Under the pieces are notes generated by a model. That model saw only the letters and a list, made by a program, of their open reading frames with translations, ran no database searches and was not told the DNA's origin. A stretch of DNA of 64,000 nucleotides, from the NCBI GenBank assembly GCA_005799495.1, contig SYGP01000035.1, forward strand, positions 62,001 through 126,000, given 5' to 3'. A program made the translations under genes and the position numbers. This document shows, in pieces, positions 9,421-19,027 of the stretch (its first letter is position 1; each line of letters begins with the position of its first letter). The DNA comes from Planctomycetia bacterium. Its GTDB lineage: Bacteria > Planctomycetota > Phycisphaerae > Phycisphaerales > SM1A02.

Positions 9421-9448
9421 GCGCCCGAAGGCGAGATCCTTCGGGCGC
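9421..9448 (-). terminator. Hairpin terminator after tRNA-Gly
   Basis: A perfect 11-bp stem (9421-9431 with 9438-9448, arm GCGCCCGAAGG) and a 6-base loop. On the minus strand it is followed by GTTTCTCTTC, a loose pyrimidine tract. It lies 12 bases beyond the 3' end of tRNA-Gly and would also separate that transcript from the transporter gene. Confidence 0.75.
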
Positions 9449-9460
9449 GTGAGATGCGGA

Positions 9461-9532
9461 AGCGGGTGAAGGGACTTGAACCCTCGACATCAACCTTGGC
9501 ACGGTTGCGCTCTACCACTGAGCTACACCCGC
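9461..9532 (-). tRNA. tRNA-Gly (anticodon GCC)
   Basis: A 72-base cloverleaf: acceptor GCGGGTG pairs with CACCCGC, D-arm GCTC-AGTGGTA-GAGC, anticodon arm CAACC-GTGCCAA-GGTTG with anticodon GCC, and T-arm GAGGG-TTCAAGT-CCCTT. CCA is not encoded. A strong hairpin terminator follows on the same strand. Confidence 0.97.
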
Positions 9533-9672
9533 GGCTTCAGGCGATCACGCCTGATGCAGGAGGCGAATGGTATCAGTTTCACAGCGACTGACAACCGCGT
9601 CATCAGGCTGTCAAGATCGTGCAGCACATCCACTGCGCGTGGCGTGTGAATCGAAAACGAGCGGTCGATTGC

Positions 9673-9678
9673 TAGCCT
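9673..9678 (+). promoter_or_regulatory. -10-like box TAGCCT, 7 nt before fusion gene start
   Basis: TAGCCT, 7 nt, then the ATG at 9686, with no Shine-Dalgarno. It has the same sequence and spacing as the box before the nucleoside transporter. Confidence 0.4.
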
Positions 9679-9685
9679 GACTTCC

Positions 9686-12163
9686 ATGTGGAGCATGCTG
9701 TCGGTCCTGGTGTCCGCCACGTGTGCGTTGTGCCATGGCGCAGCGGACGGCGCGATGGGGGACTCTCCCGCCATTCGTCATGTGGTGGTGTTGAGCGTTG
9801 ATGGACTTCGCCCGGAGCTGCTCGCTCCACCGCTCGATCGCGACCATCCGGGACTCCTGCGTGTGCTGCGAGGCGCGCACACGCTGCAGGCGCGGACCGA
9901 TCCCGATGTGACGGTCACGCTGCCCAATCATCTTGGGATGGTGACGGGCCGACTGCAGCGCGGGGGCGATGGGCACAACTGGATCGGGAACGATGATCCT
10001 CCCGCACCTGGCATGGGTGGAACGCTGCGCGAGATGCACGGGGCCTATGTGCCGACCATGTTCGATGTCGCTCACGACCACGGACTCACGACATGGGTCG
10101 TCGCGACCAAGAGCAAGTTCGTGCTGCTGGACCAGTCGGCGGACGACCGCGAGGGACCGCGCGATGAGGTCGATGCGGATGATGGACGCGACAAGATCGA
10201 CCGCTGGATCTGCGTCGAGAAGTCGGCGGAGGTTGCGCAAATCGAGGTGTCGCTGTTGCGCCAGGCTGCGCAGCGCGGCAAGCGCAGCCTCTCGCTGATG
10301 CACTTGGGTGAGACGGACGTTGCGGGGCATTCGGGCGCATGGGATCTCGCCGAGGGGTCGCTCTACCGCGCGGCTGCGCGCCGTGTGGATGATGCACTGG
10401 GTGTGATGGTCGCAACCATCGATGCCGATCCACTCCTGCGTGGGCGGGTCGCGATCATCCTGACCGCGGATCACGGCGGAGGTGCGCCACCGCTCAGTCA
10501 TACGGTGGCGACTGCGCCGATCAACTTCACGATTCCCTTTGCGGTGTGGATCGGCGGTGATGGAGCGCCCATGGACCTCTACGATCTCAACGCCGCCACT
10601 CGCACGCGCCCCGATCCTGCGGTGAACCCGGCGCGCGATGCGAAGGGGCGGTCTGCGCCGATCCGCAACTCGGATGCGGGGAACGCAGCGCTCGCGCTGC
10701 TCGCACTTCCGCCCGTGCCCACTTCCACCGTGAACCCTTCGCAAGACCTGCTGCTCGCTGGCGTCTCACTCCCGCGCGTCTTCGGCGATCACATGGTGCT
10801 GCAGCGCGATCAGGAGGTTCCTGTGTGGGGAACCGCTCGGGCTCGCGCGCCGGTCACGGTGCAGGTGCTCGACGCGTCCGGCGCGGTTCGGGCGTCAGGT
10901 GAATCCGTGGCGGAAGCGGATGGTCGATTCAAGGTGAACCTGCCCGCGCTCGCGGCTGAACGCTCGCCGCTGCGCCTTCGTGTCGAGTGCGCGGGCGCGC
11001 GTACGGAGCGAAGCGATGTGCTTGTGGGCGATGTCTGGATCTGCGGCGGGCAGTCCAACATGGAGTGGTCTTGTGGATCGAGCGATGGCGCAGCCGAGAT
11101 TGCCGCCAACTTGCCGCCCACGGTTCGATGTTTCCAAGTGGCGCAGCGCATGGATTCGATCGAGCGAAGTGATGTGGAAGCGCGCTGGGTTGTTGCCGGC
11201 AGGGACTCGACTCCCGAGTTCACGGCCGTGGGCAGCTGGTTTGCGCTGAAGCTCGCGCGGGAACTTGGCGTGCCCGTGGGACTGCTGTCTGTGAACTGGG
11301 GCGGATCGCCGGCCGAGTCATGGACCCCGCGCGCTGCGCTCGCGGTGGAGCCGCTGCTGGCGGGTGCGGCGGCGAGCCCGGCATCGGCGGAGTGGGGCGC
11401 GTATGGATCGATGTGGAATGCCATGATGGCGCCGCTCGCGCGCTATGGGGTTCGCGGCGCACTCTGGTACCAAGGGGAGTCGAACGCCGACCGAGCCGAG
11501 GCATATGCGGTGCTGTTGTCGACGATGATCCGAGGTTGGCGAAGCGCTTGGGGGCAAGGCGATTTTCCCTTCGGGATCGTCCAGCTCGCTGGGTTCCGCG
11601 AAGCGAGCGACAACCCTGTCGAGGGCGAATGGTCGCTGCTCCGCGATGCGCAACTTCAGGTGTCGCGCGCAGAACCCAATTGTGGGTTGGCGGTCACGAT
11701 CGATGTGGGCGATGCGGCGGACATCCATCCGCGGAACAAGCGAGCGGTCGGCGAGCGGTTGGCCGCGTGGGCACTCGCGGATGTGTATGGCCGCGGTGGT
11801 TCACCTGGTGGACCGCTGTTGCGGACGAGCGAAGTGCGGGGCGAAGAAATGGTGCTGTCGTTCGATCGAGCGGAGGGACTCGCAGCGAAGGGTGGCGGCG
11901 CGGTCGGCGGCTTTGCGCTCGCTGGCGACGATGGCGCGTTCCGCTGGGGGGACGCCCGCATCGAGGGGACGCAGGTGATCGTTCACGCGGATGGGATCAC
12001 ACGACCGACCCGCGTGCGTTACGGTTGGAGCAGCAACCCAGTTCGCGCCAATCTGGTCAACGGCGCGGGACTGCCCGCGTCGCCATTCGCAAGCGACATC
12101 CCCGCATGGCCGCAGGGCAAGCCCAAGGACATGCGAAAGTCGCAGCGCATCCGCGGGGGGTGA
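9686..12163 (+). CDS. Exported fusion: type I phosphodiesterase + sialate O-acetylesterase
   Basis: 825 residues in one uninterrupted frame. A short hydrophobic N-terminus suggests export. Domain 1 (about 30-345) is an alkaline-phosphatase-superfamily phosphodiesterase/nucleotide pyrophosphatase: VVLSVDGLRP (metal Asp), the nucleophile region TVTLPNHLGMVTG, LGETDVAGHSG and ILTADHGG, so both metal sites look complete. Domain 2 (about 355-825) is a sialate O-acetylesterase of the SGNH type: GDVWICGGQSNMEW with Ser457, WYQGESNA, and the Asp-X-His motif DIHPRNK with His681. The two activities are normally separate proteins. Joined and exported, they could strip phosphodiester and acetyl groups from a sulfated or acetylated glycan or a teichoic-like polymer (inference). 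It stands alone between tRNA-Gly and the tricorn-like gene. Confidence 0.9.
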   Translation: MWSMLSVLVSATCALCHGAADGAMGDSPAIRHVVVLSVDGLRPELLAPPLDRDHPGLLRVLRGAHTLQARTDPDVTVTLPNHLGMVTGRLQRGGDGHNWIGNDDPPAPGMGGTLREMHGAYVPTMFDVAHDHGLTTWVVATKSKFVLLDQSADDREGPRDEVDADDGRDKIDRWICVEKSAEVAQIEVSLLRQAAQRGKRSLSLMHLGETDVAGHSGAWDLAEGSLYRAAARRVDDALGVMVATIDADPLLRGRVAIILTADHGGGAPPLSHTVATAPINFTIPFAVWIGGDGAPMDLYDLNAATRTRPDPAVNPARDAKGRSAPIRNSDAGNAALALLALPPVPTSTVNPSQDLLLAGVSLPRVFGDHMVLQRDQEVPVWGTARARAPVTVQVLDASGAVRASGESVAEADGRFKVNLPALAAERSPLRLRVECAGARTERSDVLVGDVWICGGQSNMEWSCGSSDGAAEIAANLPPTVRCFQVAQRMDSIERSDVEARWVVAGRDSTPEFTAVGSWFALKLARELGVPVGLLSVNWGGSPAESWTPRAALAVEPLLAGAAASPASAEWGAYGSMWNAMMAPLARYGVRGALWYQGESNADRAEAYAVLLSTMIRGWRSAWGQGDFPFGIVQLAGFREASDNPVEGEWSLLRDAQLQVSRAEPNCGLAVTIDVGDAADIHPRNKRAVGERLAAWALADVYGRGGSPGGPLLRTSEVRGEEMVLSFDRAEGLAAKGGGAVGGFALAGDDGAFRWGDARIEGTQVIVHADGITRPTRVRYGWSSNPVRANLVNGAGLPASPFASDIPAWPQGKPKDMRKSQRIRGG

Positions 12164-12201
12164 CCTGCGCGGATCGACGGCGAAGTCGATGGCCGAAAGA
12201 G

Positions 12202-15200
12202 TCAGCGGTCTGCGGTCGGAAGTCCCATGCCACTACGATCGGGGTAGGGCGGGATCGGCACTTGCTTGTGTGGACGATCGCGGAGCGCCTGTTCCATCAG
12301 TTCGATCGCCTTGTCCATCTGCGGATCAACGCCGCCGCGTGATGGACCGCCGCGCATCAGACCTGGGTCATCGGTGACGGGGAAGTCGGGATCCACTCCA
12401 TGGCCCTCCACGCCCCAAGTGCCATCCGATTCGTAGAACGCGAACTTCGGCACGCGAATGCCCGCGCCATCGATGAGCGATGGATTCCCTGAAATGCCGA
12501 CGAGTCCACCCCATGTGCGAGAGCCCACGAGCGGGCCGAGCTTGGATTGGCGGAAGAGCCAGGGGAACATGTCGCCGCCTGAACCAGCCAAGCCATTGAT
12601 CAGCATGACCTTCGGTCCAAAGTGTCCGTCGGGCGGCCACGGTTGCCCATTCACATCGCGGCGCGCCCACCAGTTGGTGACGGGGCGGTCGAGCAGTTCG
12701 ATGAATCGCGTGGGGATCTGTCCGCCGCCGTTCCAGCGATCGTCCACGATGAGCGCGTCGCGCCCGCGCTGACCGAGGATTTGCCGAACGAGTTCCGTCT
12801 GTCCATCGACGCCCGTGTTGGGTACATACACATAGCCGACTCGTCCGCCGGAACGGCTCTCGACATACGCGCGGTTGCATTCCACCCACGATCGGTAACG
12901 CAGGTCCGCTTCGCTGTCGAGCAGTCGCACCACCACCGTGCGTGCGGACGGGTCCTTGTAGGGCTTGTCGGAGACCAGCAGCGAAGTGGTGCGGTCGCCG
13001 AGTCCTGCAAACGCAGCCCAGGGCGATTTGCTGGTGTCCATCGGTGTGCCGTTCACCTCGAGGATGTAGTCGCCCACCTTGACATTGACTTCCGGCGCAC
13101 GAAGCGGATTGCGGGCGTCGGTGTCCCATGGAGCGCCTTCGAAGAGTCGGGCGATGCGGTAGGCCTTCGCCTCGCTGCCGTCGGGGCGCGTGCCGCTGCC
13201 GAGCGCGTAGTCGATGCCAAGCATGCCCGTGTTCGATGACGGTCCCGATTCGCTTTCGCCGCCTTGGTAGTAGGCGTGACCGACGTTCAGCTCCGAAATC
13301 ATCTCGGAGATGATGAAGGAGACATCTTCGCGGCTGTTGGCATCGTCGACCAGCGCGAGATAGTTGTCGAGAACCTTCTTCCAGTCCACTCGGTGCATGT
13401 TGGGGTCGTAGAAGAAGTCGCGGAAGATGAGCCACGCATCGCGGACCATCTGCCGCCACTCCACGCGCGGATCGACCTCCACTCGCATCGGCCTGTTGAC
13501 CACTGTCTTCGATGCCCCACCCGCGGCTGCGTCGACGATGCGCGCGCCGCCACCCTCCGGGACGAGGATCTGCTTGCCGCTCGGGGTGATCGTGAACGAC
13601 CCGCCGCCGGTCACGGCCTTCTCCGCTGGTTTCTTTTCGCGCACATCGATGATCTTGATGCCGCCGTTCTCACTTCGGCGCACGAAGATCAGGTGCCCCT
13701 TGTCATTGACCGCAAGCGTCCCAAACGCACCGCGTGAGACACTCGGGACTCGGACTGTTCGCTCGATGATTCCGTCGAAATCAATCTTGAAGCCCTTGCG
13801 TTTCGCCTTCGGGTCCTCGGGCTTCGCTTCCTCGGCCTTCGCATCGGCTGACTTCGAGTCATCCGCTGGCTTGGAATCTTCCGCAGGCTTCTCCGTCGGC
13901 TTCGTATCGTCCGTGGACCTGCTGCCGGTGATTTCGTACTTCTTTTCACCCTCGTCCGTCGTCACGGATGCGCTTCCCTTGACCGAGTCGCCATCGATGG
14001 TGAGTTCGAGCAGGTAACGCGCACCATCCTTCGACCCTTCGAGGCGAAGCGTCTTGTTTGCGGCGTCCCACGATCCGGCAAGGTCGCCGGAGAGGCGCTC
14101 ACTCGAGAACGTTGCCGCGAGCTTGTCGCCATCGGTCACGGTGATGACCAGCGTGAACTCCACCGCATCATCGGCAGTCTTGGCGGAACACTTCCATGCA
14201 CCCGACGGGGTGGGTGCCTTGGCGGATTCCTGATCCGTACTCTTCTTGTCGCCACTCTTCTTGTCAGCAGTTTTCTTCGGTTCCTCTGGCTTCTCCTCAT
14301 CCGTCTCGAGCACCTGCCAAGCGGCCTTCACATCCGCGCGCAGCGGCACCGCCAACAGCACCTCCGAGTTGTCGTAGATCCAGGTCGTGTCGAGCGATCC
14401 ATAGCGCGCCGAAAACTCCTGGTCGCTCGGGAAGTAGAGCCATTCGCCCGCACGGTCAAAGGTCGGCGTTCCAGCGGGGAACATCGGCGACGAGATCGTG
14501 CGTGTTTCGCCGCTCTCCACATCGAAGACGGAAATCTGGTTCGACCTGCCGCTCGGATCGCTGTGCGCAAAGGCGATCCAACTCGAATCGTGACTCCAGC
14601 GCGGACTTGGTGGGTTGTCGTTCCACGCCTCACGCATGATCAACTTGCTTTCACCGGATGCGAAGTCCAGGAGGAAGAGCGAGTTGTTGCTCCCCGCGTA
14701 CGCGATCCACTTCGAATCGGGGCTCCAGTTGATGTCGCTCTTGAAGGCGCCATCCTTCGTCCATTGCTTCCGTTCGCCCGATCCGTCCGCCGCGAGCGTG
14801 AAGAGGTCGTATCCCCCCTCGGCGTTGTCGCCGCAGTAGGCGATCCACTTGCCGTCGGGGCTCCAGGTTGGTTCGCGCTCGAAGACGCCATTGGTTGTCG
14901 TGAGGTTGCGCGGAATGCCGTTCTCTGCGGGCAATGTCCAGATGTCGCCGCGTGCGCACACGACCGCACGCTTGCCCGAGGGGGAGATGTCCCACGCATC
15001 GATGAAGTTGCCCGCTTCCACGACCTGGGGTCGCAGACGCGCGCGCGCGCCAGGCACCTGCACCGGCACCACACGGACCTTTCGCGTCGCAAGGTCGAGT
15101 ACCTGCAGGTCGGCGCCTTGCTGAAAGACGATCTCGCCGCCACTGCCATCATCCGGTCCAACCGACGGCCACTTCACATCGAAGTCGCTGAAGTTGGTGA

Positions 15201-15945
15201 TCTGCTTCCGATTGCCGCCGCGTGCATCGCAGCTCCAGATGTTGAGGCGGTGCTCCGGTCCCGCATCGCTGAGGTAGTAGAGCGTCGACCCGTGCCACAT
15301 CGGGAGGGTGTCCGTGCCCTCCCACTGCGTCACGCGCTGTGCGGTGTTCTCCTGCAGGTCGTACACCCAGATGTCCGTCGCCATGCCGCCTCGGTAGCGC
15401 TTCCATGTACGCGTGTCGGTGGAGTGCGGCGTGTACGCGAGAAAACGCCCATCCGCACTGACCGTGGGATTTGCGCCGTAGGGAACTGGAAACTCATCGG
15501 GCAATCCGCCCGCGGCGTTCACCGCGAAGATCTGTGGCGCGCGCGGATAGGTGCCCATGCCGCTGGCGCTGAAGAGGATGCGACCATCCGCCATCCAGTC
15601 CGTGGGCAGTTCGGTGGTGGGGTGGTAGGTCACGCGCACTGGAATGCCCCCCGCGATCGGCGTGACGTAGATGTCGCGGTTTCCCTCGTAGTTGCCGAGG
15701 AATGCGATCGACTTTCCATCGGGCGAGAACCGTGGGAACGCTTCGGTGCCCGGCGGATCTGCGACAGGCTGCGCGGTGCCACCGTTACGGTCGACTGTCC
15801 ACAGACCGTTGGCATACGCGAACACGATCCGATCGCCGCTGATGTCGGGGTAGCGCAGCATGGCGGCCGCGGGTGGCGCCGAAGTCGGATCGGATGACTG
15901 CAGGAACGCGCATGAGGCGACGAGAAAGGCGTGTGTGATGATCAT
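12202..15945 (-). CDS. Tricorn-like S41 protease with beta-propeller, inserted beta domain and PDZ
   Basis: 1247 residues with a signal-like N-terminus (MIITHAFLVASCAFLQS). Residues about 25-560 are TolB/WD-like propeller repeats (recurrent SPDGKWIAY-type segments). About 570-610 and 715-755 are Lys/Glu/Asp/Ser-rich linkers flanking a ~100-residue beta-rich insert (begins SGAWKCSAKTADD). After more propeller comes the C-terminal part: ELNVGHAYY (tricorn catalytic His region), a PDZ segment (GDYILEVNGTPM) and the S41 core GLAGSGGDMFP with Ser1122. Tricorn trims oligopeptides released by other proteases; an exported homologue would act in the periplasm. Length exceeds tricorn (1071) because of the insert. 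It is convergent with the esterase fusion gene, 38 bases apart. Confidence 0.9.
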   Translation of the reverse strand: MIITHAFLVASCAFLQSSDPTSAPPAAAMLRYPDISGDRIVFAYANGLWTVDRNGGTAQPVADPPGTEAFPRFSPDGKSIAFLGNYEGNRDIYVTPIAGGIPVRVTYHPTTELPTDWMADGRILFSASGMGTYPRAPQIFAVNAAGGLPDEFPVPYGANPTVSADGRFLAYTPHSTDTRTWKRYRGGMATDIWVYDLQENTAQRVTQWEGTDTLPMWHGSTLYYLSDAGPEHRLNIWSCDARGGNRKQITNFSDFDVKWPSVGPDDGSGGEIVFQQGADLQVLDLATRKVRVVPVQVPGARARLRPQVVEAGNFIDAWDISPSGKRAVVCARGDIWTLPAENGIPRNLTTTNGVFEREPTWSPDGKWIAYCGDNAEGGYDLFTLAADGSGERKQWTKDGAFKSDINWSPDSKWIAYAGSNNSLFLLDFASGESKLIMREAWNDNPPSPRWSHDSSWIAFAHSDPSGRSNQISVFDVESGETRTISSPMFPAGTPTFDRAGEWLYFPSDQEFSARYGSLDTTWIYDNSEVLLAVPLRADVKAAWQVLETDEEKPEEPKKTADKKSGDKKSTDQESAKAPTPSGAWKCSAKTADDAVEFTLVITVTDGDKLAATFSSERLSGDLAGSWDAANKTLRLEGSKDGARYLLELTIDGDSVKGSASVTTDEGEKKYEITGSRSTDDTKPTEKPAEDSKPADDSKSADAKAEEAKPEDPKAKRKGFKIDFDGIIERTVRVPSVSRGAFGTLAVNDKGHLIFVRRSENGGIKIIDVREKKPAEKAVTGGGSFTITPSGKQILVPEGGGARIVDAAAGGASKTVVNRPMRVEVDPRVEWRQMVRDAWLIFRDFFYDPNMHRVDWKKVLDNYLALVDDANSREDVSFIISEMISELNVGHAYYQGGESESGPSSNTGMLGIDYALGSGTRPDGSEAKAYRIARLFEGAPWDTDARNPLRAPEVNVKVGDYILEVNGTPMDTSKSPWAAFAGLGDRTTSLLVSDKPYKDPSARTVVVRLLDSEADLRYRSWVECNRAYVESRSGGRVGYVYVPNTGVDGQTELVRQILGQRGRDALIVDDRWNGGGQIPTRFIELLDRPVTNWWARRDVNGQPWPPDGHFGPKVMLINGLAGSGGDMFPWLFRQSKLGPLVGSRTWGGLVGISGNPSLIDGAGIRVPKFAFYESDGTWGVEGHGVDPDFPVTDDPGLMRGGPSRGGVDPQMDKAIELMEQALRDRPHKQVPIPPYPDRSGMGLPTADR

Positions 15946-16011
15946 GGGAGGGGTTCAGACGAGCCAGCGATCGAGGTGCGGAGAGCACTCGGTTGCTCGG
16001 CGAGGCGAAAG

Positions 16012-16098
16012 CGGTGGGGGTGGGATTCGAACCCACGATGCCCTTTCGGGCATACCGGATTTCAAGTCAGGCGCGTTCAACCGCTCTGCCACCCCACC
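16012..16098 (-). tRNA. tRNA-Ser (anticodon TGA)
   Basis: 87 bases. Acceptor GGTGGGG pairs with CCCCACC plus discriminator G; anticodon arm CCTGA-CTTGAAA-TCCGG gives TGA. The long variable arm (GCCCGAAAGGGC) is typical of class II tRNA-Ser, and the T-arm is TGGG-TTCGAAT-CCCA. It lies 16 bases after the histidine kinase stop on the same strand. CCA is not encoded. Confidence 0.97.
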
Positions 16099-16114
16099 AA
16101 GGGGAGGGCAAAGT

Positions 16115-19027
16115 CTAGCAATCGCTCGCAGCGATGGTGGGCGAGCACAAGCGCAGAAGCTGGGCACGCGGCAGGGGCAAGACCCCATGATCATCGAAGC
16201 CCGCCGCGATGCAGCGATCGCGGTCGTCGAGGGCGGGTTCCTTGGTGAGTGCGATCAGTCTGCCGCGGTACCCGCTCGCGCGCAGCTCGCGCGCCGTGTC
16301 GTAGCCGGCAAGGTCAGGCAATCGCATGTCGATGAGGATGGCATTGAAGCGCTCATGGTGGCTCGTGAGATCTGCCGCCGCGAATGCCTCGGATGGAGTA
16401 TTCACCGACAGCACGGATGCACCGGACTGCTTCAGGACTGCCGCGATGTCTCCCGCATGCTCCTGCAGACCCAGGAGAAGGACATCCCGGCCATCGAGGC
16501 GGATCGGCTGAGCCGCATCCTCGGGAGCGACTGCGATTGCCGCAGTGGTCAGTGGTGCGCGCATGGAAAAGGTGAAGGCACTGCCGCTGCCGAGTTCCGA
16601 GTGAAGCGTGATGCTCCCATCGAGCAGGTGGGCCAACCGCTGCGAGATGGCGAGACCGAGTCCCGTACCACCGTGACGTCGCGCCGTGGACGGAGTCGCC
16701 TGTGCAAAGTCCACGAAGAGGGACGCCGCCTGCTCGGGGGAGATACCGATGCCTGTGTCGCGCACGATGAAGTCAGCGCACAGGTTGTCGCCTTCGATTC
16801 GCGTGCGAAGGGAGACGGTCACGGATCCTCGCTCGGTGAACTTGATCGCGTTGCCGATGAGGTTCACGAGCACCTGCCGGATGCGCAGTGGATCCGTCAG
16901 CACCGCGGGATCCTCCGGCGACTCGCGGTGGATCGTGAACGCAAGTTGACGCGCCTTCGCGCGCGCGGACATCAGCGTGCTCACTTCATCGAGCACCTCG
17001 CCGAGTTTCACCTCGATTCGTTCGATGCGCAGGCGACCCGCCTCGATGCGGGTGATGTCGAGAATGTCATTGAGCACTTCGAGCAGGTGTTCGCCATTCC
17101 GGCGGATCGTTCGCGCGAACTCTGCGCGTTCCAGCTCGGGCGCTCCCTCTTCGAGCAGAAGATCCGCACAGCCGAGGATGCTCGTCATCGGCGTGCGAAT
17201 CTCATGGCTCACATTCGAGAGGAATGATGTCTTCAGGGTGTTGGTGCGTTCCAAGTCGGTCCGTGCGCGGTCCAGTGCGCGCATGGCAGCTTCGCGCTCG
17301 GTGACATCGACCGCGACGAGCAGGTAGCCGAGCAGTTCGCCGCGGACATCGCGCCACGGACTCGCCGCCACATTGACGCGTCGAGAGCCACCAGAGGGGC
17401 GCTGCCATGTCCAATCGGCGGAGAAGCCGCGCACTTCCTGCGCGAGCGCGGCGAGCGCCTCCCGCGGCGACGCGTTGACATGAGGCTCCAACGCCTTTCG
17501 CAGTTCTGCTGCCTCGAAGAGATCAGCCGCGTCCATGCGACGGATCACTTCCGGTGCGGTGCGACCCGTCAAACGCTCGGCGCCGCGATTGAAGATGGTG
17601 ATGCGGCCGTTCGTATCGGTGGCGATGATGCCCACCTGTCCACCACCTGCGATGAGCTGCTCCAGTTGACTTTGGACGCGGGCGCTGCCCCGCGCCTTCT
17701 GCGCAGAGACCTGGGCGAAGTAGGTGGTCGATCCGAGCAGTGCAGAGGTGGCGAGCATCGCCGCGAAGAGCAAGTTGGGGAGACTTGACGCTTCGCCTGC
17801 CAGCAGCGATTCGGTCGGCGCAACCCGAGCCTGCAAGGCGCTGCTACCGACCGTGATGTCCTGCCCTGGCGTCGCGATGGACGGACCATCCTTGCCGCCG
17901 CGTTCCCACACCATTCGTCCCTCGAAGAACACCTCGGTTTCGTAGGGTTCGTTGAATGATGTGGTCCAAGGTCCCATGCCACGGCGCACGCTGATGAGCG
18001 CCACGAGACTGCCGCGCGACCCAGCAGGCGTTGCGGCCACGAGCGCCGATCCGTCACCGCCCGCGCCGATGGGGCCGACGAATGAAACCTCCCGCGAGGA
18101 GTGTGCGCGTGCGATCGCCTCATCCGCCGAGGCGGCAGGAACGCTCGTGCGTGCCGCGGCGACATCCTCATCGGCCCAGGTGATCTTTCCATCGTGTTCG
18201 ACCCACTGCAGCATCACCAGCGAGGGATGCGCGCCGCGGAGCAGGGTGGACTGATGCTCCAGATCGCCCTCCTCGATCGAGCCCGGCGCATCGAGCGTCT
18301 TGCTGAACTGCAGCATCGAACTGGCGAGCCGCGAGAAGTTCTCGCGGATGAACGCGGCGAGCGCACGCTCGTTTGCCGCCGACTCGCGGCGAATCGAGCT
18401 GAGCGATTCGGTCTGCAAGCGATGCCATGCGGCCGTCGACAGCGCGGCGAGCAGGATCACGAGGCTGAGTCCTGCCCACCGCGGAAGTCCGAGGCTTCGT
18501 TCGGGAGCGTTCACCCAACTGCCCAGCAGGAGCGCGAACCCCGCGGCAAGCGCAGAGAGCGCGATGGCGCCGTGCATCCTGCCCAGCAGATCGATGGGCG
18601 AGACCGCGAACGGAGATGGCGGTGGCGCCAGCAGCGACAGCGAGCTGATCGCGATCACGCCGCTGGCGAGTGCGGCAGTGATCCAGCGTCCGCGCGCCGC
18701 ATCCGTTGCGGCAAGCATGCAGGCGGCGCTCAGGAGCCCCAGCAGCAGTGCCAAGGATCCACCCGCTTGCCCCGTCGCGATCCAGCCGATGGTTGCCGCC
18801 GTCAGGGATGCCGCAAGCCACGGACGCAGCAGGATCCACGCGCGCCAGCTGGGGAGGGCGACGAGCGCGCACGCAACGATGAGCTCCAGCGCGAGCAGCA
18901 GGCGACCGAACTGCGAATCGATGCCGGCGACGCGGTTGGTGTTCCGCGCGGTCAGGAGAAAGGACGCGCCGCCGATCAGCGCGGCACCCGCGGCGCATCG
19001 GGCGATGAACAGCACCAAGCGGTTCAC
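16115..19027 (-). CDS. Hybrid sensor histidine kinase with degenerate receiver domain
   Basis: 970 residues from the GTG at 19027, chosen because it overlaps the stop of the upstream glucosidase gene by 4 bases (GTGA); the frame is open to 19108. The first ~235 residues hold about seven hydrophobic helices, then an extracytoplasmic region (about 235-415, CHASE-like position), another helix (about 415-437) and a PAS domain (ATDTNGRITIFNRGAERLTG). HisKA has His608 in NVSHEIRTPM. The ATPase domain has the N-box NLIGNAIKF, DTGIGIS and GTGLGLAIS. The C-terminal receiver keeps phospho-acceptor Asp900 (ILIDMRLPD) but lacks the N-terminal acidic pair and the usual Lys-Pro. It probably senses a condition tied to the glycogen genes in front of it (inference). 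Confidence 0.9.
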   Translation of the reverse strand: MNRLVLFIARCAAGAALIGGASFLLTARNTNRVAGIDSQFGRLLLALELIVACALVALPSWRAWILLRPWLAASLTAATIGWIATGQAGGSLALLLGLLSAACMLAATDAARGRWITAALASGVIAISSLSLLAPPPSPFAVSPIDLLGRMHGAIALSALAAGFALLLGSWVNAPERSLGLPRWAGLSLVILLAALSTAAWHRLQTESLSSIRRESAANERALAAFIRENFSRLASSMLQFSKTLDAPGSIEEGDLEHQSTLLRGAHPSLVMLQWVEHDGKITWADEDVAAARTSVPAASADEAIARAHSSREVSFVGPIGAGGDGSALVAATPAGSRGSLVALISVRRGMGPWTTSFNEPYETEVFFEGRMVWERGGKDGPSIATPGQDITVGSSALQARVAPTESLLAGEASSLPNLLFAAMLATSALLGSTTYFAQVSAQKARGSARVQSQLEQLIAGGGQVGIIATDTNGRITIFNRGAERLTGRTAPEVIRRMDAADLFEAAELRKALEPHVNASPREALAALAQEVRGFSADWTWQRPSGGSRRVNVAASPWRDVRGELLGYLLVAVDVTEREAAMRALDRARTDLERTNTLKTSFLSNVSHEIRTPMTSILGCADLLLEEGAPELERAEFARTIRRNGEHLLEVLNDILDITRIEAGRLRIERIEVKLGEVLDEVSTLMSARAKARQLAFTIHRESPEDPAVLTDPLRIRQVLVNLIGNAIKFTERGSVTVSLRTRIEGDNLCADFIVRDTGIGISPEQAASLFVDFAQATPSTARRHGGTGLGLAISQRLAHLLDGSITLHSELGSGSAFTFSMRAPLTTAAIAVAPEDAAQPIRLDGRDVLLLGLQEHAGDIAAVLKQSGASVLSVNTPSEAFAAADLTSHHERFNAILIDMRLPDLAGYDTARELRASGYRGRLIALTKEPALDDRDRCIAAGFDDHGVLPLPRAQLLRLCSPTIAASDC

